A stretch of 64,000 nucleotides of DNA from UBA7803 sp041690675. Lineage in GTDB: Bacteria; Pseudomonadota; Gammaproteobacteria; Pseudomonadales; Azotimanducaceae. Numbering within the stretch: the first letter of the stretch is position 1; every line of letters starts with the position of its first letter. Position numbers and translations under genes: made by a program. Positions 43,382-51,216 of this stretch are shown one piece after another. The stretch covers positions 1-64,000 of the forward strand of contig JAWLGU010000007.1 in assembly GCA_041690675.1 (NCBI GenBank), in the 5' to 3' direction. Below the pieces are notes generated by a model. That model was not told where the DNA came from and did not search any database. It worked only from the letters and a program-made list of their open reading frames with translations.

Positions 43382-43699
43382 ATGTTCTTGGCCATGAACC
43401 GTTTTCGCATCGCTCCCGGTATGGAGGAAGGCTTCGAGAAGATCTGGCGCGAGCGCGAGACCTACCTCTCGGAGGTGCCGGGGTTCCAGTCCTTCGCGCT
43501 GCTGAAGGGGCCGAGGGTCGAGCCCGAGGAGGGTCCAGCCTACACCCTGTACGCGAGCCACTCGGTGTGGTCGTCGCGGGAAGCCTTCACCGCCTGGACC
43601 GAGTCCGAGCACTTCCGCAAGGCCCACGCCCAGGCCCACGCGCCCAAGGGCACGTACCTGGGGCCCCCGCAGCTCGAGACCTTCGACCAGGTCGTCTGA
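43382..43699 (+). CDS. Antibiotic biosynthesis monooxygenase (ABM)-fold protein
   Basis: This 105-residue protein starts at ATG 43382 with AGGAGGAA six bases upstream. It has the ferredoxin-like ABM fold: MNRFRIAPGMEEGFEKIW, VPGFQSFALLKG, YTLYASHSVWSSREAFTAW, and EHFRKAHAQA. HmoA/IsdG-type heme monooxygenases share this plan, and this group (HmoA-like) often has a role in iron release, but the heme His cannot be fixed from the sequence alone. It is cytoplasmic and in the same short operon as the GST gene. Confidence 0.85.
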   Translation: MFLAMNRFRIAPGMEEGFEKIWRERETYLSEVPGFQSFALLKGPRVEPEEGPAYTLYASHSVWSSREAFTAWTESEHFRKAHAQAHAPKGTYLGPPQLETFDQVV

Positions 43700-43800
43700 G
43701 GAGCGGCAACCGGGCGGTGGCCGCACAGGCCGTTGCCCGGCTCCACCCGGCGGCATCGGGACGTGTCGATCTGGCGCGCCCGCGAACGACCACTGGTGTA

Positions 43801-43823
43801 GCCGCCGGCACGGGGCCGGCGGC
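43801..43823 (+). other. Perfect GC hairpin just before the VOC start codon
   Basis: GCCGCCGGC-ACGGG-GCCGGCGGC is a perfect 9-bp stem with a 5-base loop, ending nine bases before ATG 43832. It covers the only GGCGG-like ribosome-binding segment. It could limit translation or act as an upstream terminator, though there is no T-run. The interval 43700-43831 is otherwise noncoding. Confidence 0.4.
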
Positions 43824-43831
43824 AATCGATC

Positions 43832-44278
43832 ATGGAGTTCCGCGTGAAGGCAGCCAATCCCTACCTCAACTTCAATGGCAACACCGAGGAAGCGTTCGAG
43901 TTCTACCGCTCCGTGTTCGGCGGCGAGTTCGCATCGCTCGTGCGGTTCGCGGACTTCGGCGGCGATGCCATGGGCGTGCCCGAGCAGGACCGGCAGAAGA
44001 TCGCCCACATCGCCCTGCCTCTGGGGCCCGCCAACACCCTCATGGGTACCGATGCCCTGGAGGCCTGGCAGACGGTCACCACGGGCGACAACTTCTCGAT
44101 CATGCTCGAGGCCGAGTCCGCCGAGGAAGCCGGGCGGCTGTTCGCCGCGCTCTCGGACGGCGGCCGGGTCGCCATGGCCCTGCAGCCCACCGAGTGGGCG
44201 GAGCAGCACGGCGTCTGCACCGACCGCTTCGGCGTGCAGTGGATGATCAACTACACGGGCACGGTCACGTTCGGTTAG
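43832..44278 (+). CDS. PhnB-like VOC-family protein
   Basis: This 148-residue protein starts at ATG 43832 (GTG 43844 is an alternative). It has PhnB/glyoxalase-like paired beta-alpha-beta units: NPYLNFNGNTEEAFEFYRSVFGGE, IAHIALPLGPANTLMGTD, DNFSIMLEAESAEEAGRLF, and DRFGVQWMINYTG. Members of this group often lack the metal ligands of true glyoxalases, so catalysis is uncertain. Its stop overlaps the helicase stop by four bases on the other strand. Confidence 0.9.
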   Translation: MEFRVKAANPYLNFNGNTEEAFEFYRSVFGGEFASLVRFADFGGDAMGVPEQDRQKIAHIALPLGPANTLMGTDALEAWQTVTTGDNFSIMLEAESAEEAGRLFAALSDGGRVAMALQPTEWAEQHGVCTDRFGVQWMINYTGTVTFG

Positions 44279-46404
44279 TCGTCCCACATGCCGAGCAGGC
44301 GCGACGAGGCGTCGATGCGTACTCCGCCCGCCGTGGGCGTGCCCGCCGCGGTCGGCTCGTCCGCACCGGCGGGCCATACCCGCGGCTCGAATGCCGCCAG
44401 CACGGACGCGGTCATGAAGCGGCTGCGCGCGCCGTAGACGTGCTTGTCGCCCCAGCGCTGCTGCTGGGTGACGTAGTACTTGAGCGGCGCCACCAGGTGC
44501 AGCTCATGCTTGGCCCGGGTGACGGCGACGTACAGCAACCGGCGCTCTTCCTCCAGGCGAGCGGGTTTGCCCGCGGCGAACTCGTTGGGAAAGCTGCCGT
44601 CGTTGACGTTCAGCACGAACACCGTGTCCCATTCCTGGCCCTTGGCGGAATGCACCGTGGAAAGGATCAGGTAGTCCTCGTCCTGGAGCGGCGGCCCGGC
44701 CTCGTCGCCGCTGGCCTGGGGCGGGTCGAGCGTGAGCTCGGTGATGAAGCGTTCCCGGGACGGTGAGTGGGCGGCAATGGCCTCGAGCTGCTCGAGGTCC
44801 CCCTGGCGCACATGGGCGGCGTCGTACCGGCGCTGCATGTGCGGCTCGTACCACTGGCGCACCCGGCTCATCTGCCCCGCCCAGGCCCGCGCCCCTTTCA
44901 GCTCGACGATGAGCTCGACCAGCGTACGCCAATCCTGCTCGGCGGCCGCGGGCATCCGGAAGTCACCGAGCGACGCCACGGCGTAGCCGGCGTCCTCCAG
45001 TGCGGTGAGACAGCGGTCGGCGGTGGCCGGGCCGACCCCAGGCAGGAGCTGCAAGGTGCGGAATCCCGCCAGACGGTTGCGCAGGTTGTCCACCCAGCGC
45101 AGCAGCGCGAGCACGTCCTTGACGTGGGCGGCCTCGAGGAACTTGAGGCCGCCGTACTTCACGTAGGGGATGTTGCGGCGAATGAGCTCCACCTCCAGGG
45201 CGTCGCTGTGGTGGGCGCTGCGCATGAGCACCGCCTGCTGTTTGAGCGCGATTCCCTGCTCACGCTTCGCCAGCACCTGCTCCACCACGTACAGGCTCTG
45301 GTTGCGGTCGTCCTCCACCGTCACGTACCAGGGCTTCTGCGCCGACACGCGGCCCGATCGCAGCTCTTTTCGATAACTGCGGGCGCTTTCCGCCATCAGC
45401 GCGTTGGCGGCGTCGAGAATGGGCTGCACCGAGCGGTAATTGCTCTCGAGGGTGATCACGTCCGCCGGATCGGGGAACCGCGCGGGGAAATCCAGGATGT
45501 TCTCCACGGTGGCGGCGCGAAACGAGTAGATGGATTGAGCGTCGTCCCCCACCACGCACAGGCCGGCGCCGTCGGGCTTCATGGCCAGGAGGATCTCGGC
45601 CTGCAGGGTATTGGTGTCCTGATACTCGTCCACGAGCACGTGGGCGAACCGCGCGCCGAGCTGCCGGGCCACCGCCGGCTCCTGGGTCAGCAGGTGCCAG
45701 TACAGCAGCAGGTCGTCGTAGTCGAGCAATTGCTGGGCCTGCTTGGCCTCGACGTACGCCCGGAACAGCCGGGTGAGCTCACCCCGCCATTCGGCGCACC
45801 AGGGGTATTCGGCCTCCAGGGTTTCCGCGAGCGACCCTCGAGTGTTCACGCGGTGGGAATAGATGGCCAGGCACGTGTCCTTGCGGGGAAAACGCTTCGC
45901 CTGCTTCGCGAGTCCCAGCTCCTGGCGCTTCAGGTCGATGAGGTCGGCAGCATCACCGCGGTCGACGACGGAGAACGCCGGGTCCAGGCCGAGCACGTGG
46001 GCGTACTCCCTGAGCAACCGGTTGCCGACGGAGTGAAACGTCCCCGACCACATCAGGCGGGTTGCGTTCGGGTGGAAGGCCGTGCCTCGGGGGGCCTCCT
46101 CGAGCGCCGCGCGAGCGATGCGCTCGGCGCGGGCGAGGAGCTCCTGCGCCGCACGCCGGGTGAACGTCAGGAGCGCGATCCGCTCCGGGGCGACCCCCTG
46201 CAGCAGCAGATAGGCCACCCGATGGGCCAGGGTGTTGGTCTTGCCGGTGCCGGCCCCGGCGATGATCAACAGCGGCCCGGCGTCGAATGCCCGAGGCCCG
46301 CCTTCCCCGCCAGGGGTGGCCGAGCCGAAGGTGGCCGCCTGCCGTTGCGCCGGATTCAGGCCTTCACCGAAGAGAACGGGCGCTGCGTGGGCACGGGCAT
46401 TCAT
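44275..46404 (-). CDS. UvrD/Rep-family superfamily 1 DNA helicase
   Basis: This 709-residue helicase starts at ATG 46404; TTG 46413 is an alternative. Motifs in order: LNPAQRQAA (Q motif), IIAGAGTGKTNTLAHR (I), LLTFTRRAAQELLARA (Ia), LVDEYQDTNTLQ (II), VVGDDAQSIYSFRAA (III), LESNYRSVQPIL (IV), TVHSAKGQEWDTVFVLN (V) and RRLLYVAVTRAKHELHLV (VI). The 2B region has the GGLKFLE-type insert. UvrD-like enzymes unwind DNA in repair and replication restart. A LexA box lies 23 bases upstream of ATG, as in Escherichia coli uvrD. It is convergent with the VOC gene. Confidence 0.95.
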   Translation of the reverse strand: MNARAHAAPVLFGEGLNPAQRQAATFGSATPGGEGGPRAFDAGPLLIIAGAGTGKTNTLAHRVAYLLLQGVAPERIALLTFTRRAAQELLARAERIARAALEEAPRGTAFHPNATRLMWSGTFHSVGNRLLREYAHVLGLDPAFSVVDRGDAADLIDLKRQELGLAKQAKRFPRKDTCLAIYSHRVNTRGSLAETLEAEYPWCAEWRGELTRLFRAYVEAKQAQQLLDYDDLLLYWHLLTQEPAVARQLGARFAHVLVDEYQDTNTLQAEILLAMKPDGAGLCVVGDDAQSIYSFRAATVENILDFPARFPDPADVITLESNYRSVQPILDAANALMAESARSYRKELRSGRVSAQKPWYVTVEDDRNQSLYVVEQVLAKREQGIALKQQAVLMRSAHHSDALEVELIRRNIPYVKYGGLKFLEAAHVKDVLALLRWVDNLRNRLAGFRTLQLLPGVGPATADRCLTALEDAGYAVASLGDFRMPAAAEQDWRTLVELIVELKGARAWAGQMSRVRQWYEPHMQRRYDAAHVRQGDLEQLEAIAAHSPSRERFITELTLDPPQASGDEAGPPLQDEDYLILSTVHSAKGQEWDTVFVLNVNDGSFPNEFAAGKPARLEEERRLLYVAVTRAKHELHLVAPLKYYVTQQQRWGDKHVYGARSRFMTASVLAAFEPRVWPAGADEPTAAGTPTAGGVRIDASSRLLGMWDD

Positions 46405-46426
46405 GGACGCCAATCATGCCCAAGGA

Positions 46427-46442
46427 CTGTATGAAAATACAG
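46427..46442. promoter_or_regulatory. LexA (SOS) box
   Basis: CTGTATGAAAATACAG matches the CTG-N10-CAG rule with an AT-rich core, close to the consensus CTGTATATATATACAG. It stands 23 bases from ATG 46404 of the helicase gene and 13 bases beyond the doxX stop (46455). Repression by LexA and damage induction of the helicase are predicted. Confidence 0.75.
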
Positions 46443-46454
46443 CGCCCCGCGCCG

Positions 46455-46838
46455 TCACTTGGTGTTGATGCTGTAACGGCCGGGACCCGTCAGCGCCAGG
46501 GCGACGGCGGTGAACAGGAACATGGCCTGCAGCTCGATGGCCCAGCCTCCCTGGGGACCCAGTGCGAGCACCTCCCCCCGGTGCGCCAGGCCGATGGCGA
46601 ACAGCATGTTGACCGCGATCAGCGCGGCGCCGACCCGCGAGTACCAGCCCAGGAGAAGCAGCACCGGCCCCACCACTTCACCGACGTAGGCGCCGTAGGC
46701 GAGCACGGTGGGCAGCCCGCTCGCACTCAGCATGCCGGCGATGCCGCCCACGCCGCCGGCGAGCTTGGCGATCCCGTGCAGCAGAACCGTCCCGCCGAGG
46801 ACCAGCCGCAGAATCAGCTTCCCAACGCTATCGCGCAT
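46455..46838 (-). CDS. DoxX-family integral membrane protein
   Basis: This 127-residue protein has four membrane helices (LILRLVLGGTVLLHGIAKL, YGAYVGEVVGPVLLLLGWYS, ALIAVNMLFAIGLA, ELQAMFLFTAVALALTG). The DoxX signatures LHGIAKL, GPVLLLLGWYSRVGA and Asn in AVNMLFAI are present. It starts at ATG 46838 with AAGGAG. Such proteins are often linked to sulfur oxidation or sulfide quinone contacts (DoxD/DoxX), or to redox stress complexes; no partner is nearby. The next gene on this strand, the helicase, has its own SOS box between. Confidence 0.9.
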   Translation of the reverse strand: MRDSVGKLILRLVLGGTVLLHGIAKLAGGVGGIAGMLSASGLPTVLAYGAYVGEVVGPVLLLLGWYSRVGAALIAVNMLFAIGLAHRGEVLALGPQGGWAIELQAMFLFTAVALALTGPGRYSINTK

Positions 46839-46906
46839 TCCAGGCTCCTTTGCCTCCGCGTTCCGCGTCAGTCTACACCCGGTCGCGTCCGAAGCCCGAG
46901 GCGCGC

Positions 46907-47308
46907 CTAGTCTCCGGCCGCGCGAAGGCTGGCGTTGTTCTGGAGCAAGGTGCCCACCGACGAATCCACGTTGATGTTCAGGTTGAGCAGCACCGTCACG
47001 TTGGCGTCGACGGCGTTGATGTTGACCAGGGAGCGCAGGTTTCCCTGGGCGCCGTCACCAAGGTACATGGCGTAGGCAGGTGCGGCTTCGACCAGCGCCA
47101 CGGTACCGCTGGCGTGAATCGTGCGGCCGCTACGGGTGGTGCGCACCACGTCCAGCGCGGCCGGGTCGAGGGCCTCGCCCTGGGTCCCCGCGGTCACCCG
47201 ATCCAGCGCCGCGTCGTCGAGCGGGACGGGCGCGTCCCGCGCCACGGCGGGCGCCCCGAGGCAGGCGGCGAGCAGGGCGGCCCACAGAGGAATGCTCGTC
47301 GATTTCAT
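46907..47308 (-). CDS. Secreted protein with an LDxxxLxxVTAG motif after the signal peptide
   Basis: This 133-residue protein starts at ATG 47306-47308 (GGGGCCGAG upstream), with a Sec signal peptide (IPLWAALLAACLGAPAVA) cleaved near residue 23. Shortly after comes VPLDDAALDRVTAGTQG, closely matching PLDDEQLDVVTAGTAS of the neighbour at 47373-48488. It then has LVNINAVDANVTVLLNLNIN, a hydrophobic beta-like stretch. The motif resembles the LDxxA[ML]xxVxGG leader of the two small peptides at 81-287 and 11257-11520, but here it follows a Sec signal. The function is unknown; surface or envelope location is inferred. Confidence 0.75.
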   Translation of the reverse strand: MKSTSIPLWAALLAACLGAPAVARDAPVPLDDAALDRVTAGTQGEALDPAALDVVRTTRSGRTIHASGTVALVEAAPAYAMYLGDGAQGNLRSLVNINAVDANVTVLLNLNINVDSSVGTLLQNNASLRAAGD

Positions 47309-47372
47309 CTCGGCCCCATCATGGTGGCGCGACCGCGGTCTCCCTTCCGCGGGGCACGCCGGTGTCGCGTGT

Positions 47373-48488
47373 TCAGAACCCCTGAATGACGACGTTGCGC
47401 TGAGAGACGCTCGGCGGCACCGCGGAGCCGGTCTCCACCACGGTACGCGAAACGTTGACGCCGTTGGCGACCATGCTGCCCACCGCGTTCACCACGTTCA
47501 GGCCGGTCGCGTTGGATTGGGCGCCGGACGCCAGGGTGAGCGTGTGGCCGGAGGACAGGGTCAGGTTCGACTCGTCCACGACGATGTACTCCGCGCCGGC
47601 GCTCTCCAAAGTCACCGCGCCCTGGACGGTCCGGGCGTGGGCCTCGTCGTGGGTGGCGTCCGTTTGGTAGGTACTGTTGTCGTCCGCGCTGGCCTGACAG
47701 AGACCGAGCTTGGTGTAGCACACCGAGCCGATGGCATCGATGGACACCGGCGGGGTATCGACCTCGATGCTGACGCTGCCGCTGTTGACGATCTCGCTCT
47801 CGAGCTGGCCGTTCGCCTGCATGCTGCCGAAGGGCCGCGGCAGATTGATGGTGCCATTCACACCCACGGAGGTCGCGAGCCGCGACTCCGCCTCCAGCCC
47901 GACATCGATGGATGCCGCGTCGATGTCGATCCCGACCCGGCCGGCGAGGCCTACCCCCAACCCGATGTTCACGCTCTGGCCGAGCAACTGGTGGTTGGTG
48001 TCCACGCTGACGTCGCTGACCAGGTCGATGGTGTCGAGATTCCGGGTGGTGGTGCTCAGGGTGTCGCTGGTGGACTCGTTGGCGTCGCGCCCGTAGCCGG
48101 CGAGACTGGCGGAGCGGGTCGTCTCCCGCTGCACCACCAGGTTCGCCTGCTCGACCTCGACACCCCCGGCATCGCCGCCCTGGAACCGGCCGTCCCAGAC
48201 GTTGACGCCCTGGGTGATGAGCGTGTCTGCAGTGTTCACCAGATTCAGCGCCCGGGCGCCGGACTGGGCTTCGCTCTCCAGGGTGAGCGCATTGCTCTCG
48301 TCCACCGACGCGGTCGCCGCGTTGGCCACGAGGAAGCCCCCCGTGGCATGTCGCGCACCGTCCGCGGGGGCACTGGCCGTCCCGGCGGTGACCACGTCGA
48401 GCTGCTCGTCATCGAGCGGTCGCATGTCCGCCTCGGCCGAGCCGAGCGCGGTCAACAGCATCACGATGGAACACGTCGTGTAGCGCAT
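47373..48488 (-). CDS. Large secreted protein with two VNxxxxxVxxGVNV-type blocks and the LDxxxLxxVTAG motif
   Basis: This 371-residue protein starts at ATG 48488 with AAGGAGGGG. The signal peptide (SIVMLLTALGSAEA) is cleaved near 21, followed by RPLDDEQLDVVTAGT. Two copies of a block occur, VDESNALTLESEAQSGARAL...GVNVWDG near 55-95 and VDESNLTLSSGHTLTLASG...GVNVSR near 305-350. Between them is a beta-rich region of alternating Val/Ile/Ser/Asn residues suggesting a beta-helix or solenoid. It lies 64 bases from the smaller motif-bearing protein on the same strand, and next to the regulatory genes at 48632-53874. An adhesin-like or matrix role is inferred; nothing is recognised by name. Confidence 0.8.
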   Translation of the reverse strand: MRYTTCSIVMLLTALGSAEADMRPLDDEQLDVVTAGTASAPADGARHATGGFLVANAATASVDESNALTLESEAQSGARALNLVNTADTLITQGVNVWDGRFQGGDAGGVEVEQANLVVQRETTRSASLAGYGRDANESTSDTLSTTTRNLDTIDLVSDVSVDTNHQLLGQSVNIGLGVGLAGRVGIDIDAASIDVGLEAESRLATSVGVNGTINLPRPFGSMQANGQLESEIVNSGSVSIEVDTPPVSIDAIGSVCYTKLGLCQASADDNSTYQTDATHDEAHARTVQGAVTLESAGAEYIVVDESNLTLSSGHTLTLASGAQSNATGLNVVNAVGSMVANGVNVSRTVVETGSAVPPSVSQRNVVIQGF

Positions 48489-48631
48489 TCTCCCCTCCTT
48501 CCCGCAATTTTCTTGGCGTGTTGTGACGCTTCAGATGGTCTTGGTGATTCCGGGCCCCGTAAATAATCCATTCCAGCTAGAATTCAGGGCATCTAGTCTG
48601 AAGGGACTATGGCGACCGCACGGTGCTGCTC

Positions 48632-49294
48632 ATGGCAATGGCTTCCCATCCATCCCCGCTCGAGGTGCTGATCATCGACGACCACCCGTTGTTCCGGGCC
48701 GGTATCGCTACGGTCCTGCAACGGCTCGCCGACGACGCTCGGCTGATCGAGCGGCCGTCCTGCGAGGATGGCCTGCGCTGGCTGGCCGAACACGCCGACC
48801 CCGCCATGATCCTGCTCGACCTGAACCTTCCGGGAATGGACGGGATGTCCGGCCTCGGCCTGCTGCGCGAGGCTTCGCCGGCGACACCCGTGGTGGTGCT
48901 GTCGGCAACCGAGGATCGAACCAAGGTGAAACAGGCGCTCTCACGTGGCGCCATGGGATACATTCCGAAGTCCGCCAGCGGCGACGTGATCCTGAACGCC
49001 ATCCGGCTGGTGCTGGCGGGGGGCGTCTACCTGCCTGCCGGCATCATGGCGCCGGCTTCGCCCGATTCACGCCCGGACGAAGCCAGCGCCGTGGGCAACC
49101 CGCTGACGCCGCGCCAACAGGAGGTGCTGGAGCTGCTCTGCCAGGGGCTCAGCAACAAGGCGATCGCCGCCCGACTCGACCTGGCGGAGAACACCGTGCG
49201 TGTGCATGTTGCTGCCATTCTGAAGCTCCTCGGCGCGAGGAATCGCACCGAAGCGGGCTACCAGGCGCTGAGCCTGGGCCTGGTCAAGGGCTGA
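48632..49294 (+). CDS. NarL/FixJ-type response regulator
   Basis: This 220-residue protein starts at ATG 48632 (48638 also possible). The receiver domain has VLIIDDHPLFRAG (acidic pocket), phosphoacceptor Asp in ILLDLNLPGMD (about 57), the Thr/Ser of VVVLSATED and Lys in MGYIPKSAS. The C-terminal LuxR helix-turn-helix (about 155-215) reads LTPRQQEVLELLCQGLSNKAIA and AENTVRVHVAAILKLLG. It is divergent from the secreted-protein gene at 47373-48488 and convergent with the hybrid kinase, whose 3' end it overlaps by 11 bases. Together these two probably form a two-component pair. Confidence 0.94.
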   Translation: MAMASHPSPLEVLIIDDHPLFRAGIATVLQRLADDARLIERPSCEDGLRWLAEHADPAMILLDLNLPGMDGMSGLGLLREASPATPVVVLSATEDRTKVKQALSRGAMGYIPKSASGDVILNAIRLVLAGGVYLPAGIMAPASPDSRPDEASAVGNPLTPRQQEVLELLCQGLSNKAIAARLDLAENTVRVHVAAILKLLGARNRTEAGYQALSLGLVKG

Positions 49295-51071
49295 CCTCGC
49301 CGAGCACATCTACCACTTCGTCGCCCGCCGCGGCAGGCTGCAGAAGATGGCTCGCGAGGCTGCGCATCCGCGCCGCGGACACCGGCTTGTGCAGCAACTG
49401 ATGGCCGCCCGCCTGCGCTTCGCGCAGCCGCTCCGGAGCGGTGTCGCCCGTGATGAGGATGGCCGGCACGTCGCGCCCGCAGTGGGCACGAATGTCCTCG
49501 ATGGCCCGGGCTCCCGATTCACCGTCGCGCAACCGGAAATCGGCGATGACGAGGTCCGGTGCGCGGCTTCCCTCGTTCAGGATGCGCACGGCGGCCTCGC
49601 CGGACTCCGCGGTCAGCACGTCGCAGGCCCACAGGCCGAGCATCTGCCCCATGGCCTCGCGCACCGGCGCCTCGTCGTCGATGACCAGCACGCACTTGCC
49701 GGTGAGGTCCGCGGCCACCGGGGGACGCTGCTCCGCCACCTCCGGGACCGGGCGGGCCACGGGTACCTGCAGCCGGAACACGGTGCCGCGCCCCGGCCAC
49801 GAATCGAGCGTCAGGGCATGGCCGAGCATGGCGGACAGGCGCCGCACGATCGCCAGGCCCAGCCCCAGACCGAGGCGCCGGTCACGCTGCGGATTACCGA
49901 CCTGGTAGAACTCCTCGAACACGTGCGCGAGCTGATCGGCCGTCATGCCCGGGCCGGTGTCGTGAACCTCGATACCGACGAATCCCGCCGAGCACCGGCA
50001 GCCGACGACCACGGCGCCATGATCGGTGTAGCGCAACGCGTTGACGACCACGTTCTGCAGGATGCGGGTCAGCATGATCGGGTCGCTGCGAACCCAGGCG
50101 CCGCAGGGCACGGCTCTGAAGCGCAGGCCTTTCTCCTCGGCGTCGGCCCGAAACTCCGCGATGAGGGTGTCGAGCAGTCGCTGCACCGGGAACACGGCGA
50201 GCTCCGGCTTCACGGCGCCCGCATCGAGCCGGGAGACGTCCAGCAGGGCGTCGAGCAGCTCGGAGAGCGACGTGGTGGACAGCTTGATGTTCTCCACCAG
50301 GCTGCGCAGGTCCGCGCGGTCGACGCGAGCGTCCAGCGCGTCGACGAACAGGCCGAGCGCGTGCAGGGGTTGGCGCAGGTCGTGGCTCGCCGCCGCGAGG
50401 AACTGTGACTTCACCGCATCGGCGCGTTCCGCCCGCTCCTTGGCCGCCGTGAGGCTCTGCACCAGCTCCCGGTTGGCGAACTCCAGGCGGATCTGCTCGA
50501 GGATGCGGCGGTGACTGATGCGCACGGTGGCGATGTTGATCAGCACGAACATCACCGTCAGAACGCCGATGACGTGGAAGAACGTTTCCTGAAAGGAGAA
50601 CAGGCGGGCGATGAACGGAACCGCCGGCAGGATGGCGAACCCGTAGTACGCGCCGACGTGGTACGACAGGCTGGGGATGCCCCCGGCGACGAAGCCGCAC
50701 AAGACCGTGGCGTAGAAGAACGTGAGGGTCAGGTCGTCGCCCGGGAGCGCCAGCGCGGGAAGGCCCCAGGCCAGCCCGTTCAGCCACACCGCCACCAGAT
50801 GATAGCGGGCCCACCGGGGGCGTTCGGACTCCGGCGGTGGGTGCCGGTTGAAGCGCAGCATCAGCCCGGCACGCGCACCGATCACCGCGTTGATGAGCAG
50901 GAACCAGGCGACGCACCAGACGGGCGGCACGGCGCCCGCGAACAACCAGGCGGTGAAGGCGGTAGCCGTGAGGCCCACCGCCACGGACATGGGCCAGCTG
51001 TGCTGAAAGGTCATCCGCACCAGCTCGGCCTGGACGTGGGCGGCCGGCGCCGATTCGGGCAGCGTGCTCAT
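49284..51071 (-). CDS. Hybrid sensor histidine kinase with C-terminal receiver
   Basis: This 595-residue protein starts at ATG 51071. The N-terminal 190 residues have six to seven membrane helices (SVAVGLTATAFTAWLFA, VAWFLLINAVIGARAGL, TFFYATVLCGFVAGGIPSL, GVLTVMFVLINIATV). Next come a short coiled-coil, the H-box AASHDLRQPLHALGLF (about 255), and an ATPase domain with N-box LQNVVVNALRYTD, HDTGPGMT and LGLGLAIVRRL. A receiver domain ends the protein (about 470-590), with phosphoacceptor Asp in LVIADFRLRDGE. The lack of periplasmic loops suggests sensing within the membrane. It is convergent with the NarL-type regulator and overlaps it by 11 bases. Confidence 0.94.
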   Translation of the reverse strand: MSTLPESAPAAHVQAELVRMTFQHSWPMSVAVGLTATAFTAWLFAGAVPPVWCVAWFLLINAVIGARAGLMLRFNRHPPPESERPRWARYHLVAVWLNGLAWGLPALALPGDDLTLTFFYATVLCGFVAGGIPSLSYHVGAYYGFAILPAVPFIARLFSFQETFFHVIGVLTVMFVLINIATVRISHRRILEQIRLEFANRELVQSLTAAKERAERADAVKSQFLAAASHDLRQPLHALGLFVDALDARVDRADLRSLVENIKLSTTSLSELLDALLDVSRLDAGAVKPELAVFPVQRLLDTLIAEFRADAEEKGLRFRAVPCGAWVRSDPIMLTRILQNVVVNALRYTDHGAVVVGCRCSAGFVGIEVHDTGPGMTADQLAHVFEEFYQVGNPQRDRRLGLGLGLAIVRRLSAMLGHALTLDSWPGRGTVFRLQVPVARPVPEVAEQRPPVAADLTGKCVLVIDDEAPVREAMGQMLGLWACDVLTAESGEAAVRILNEGSRAPDLVIADFRLRDGESGARAIEDIRAHCGRDVPAILITGDTAPERLREAQAGGHQLLHKPVSAARMRSLASHLLQPAAAGDEVVDVLGEVSP

Positions 51072-51216
51072 CGCGATGAGGCCCCCTCCCCTCCGAGCGG
51101 GCATCTTAGCAGGCCCACGGCAGCCGCGGCAGGCAGCGCGGCGGCCCCGGCTTCCTGCTACCGCCCGAGCCGGGCCCGGGCTAGCATTGGCCGGAGCCGT
51201 CGGCCGGCCCCTAGCC

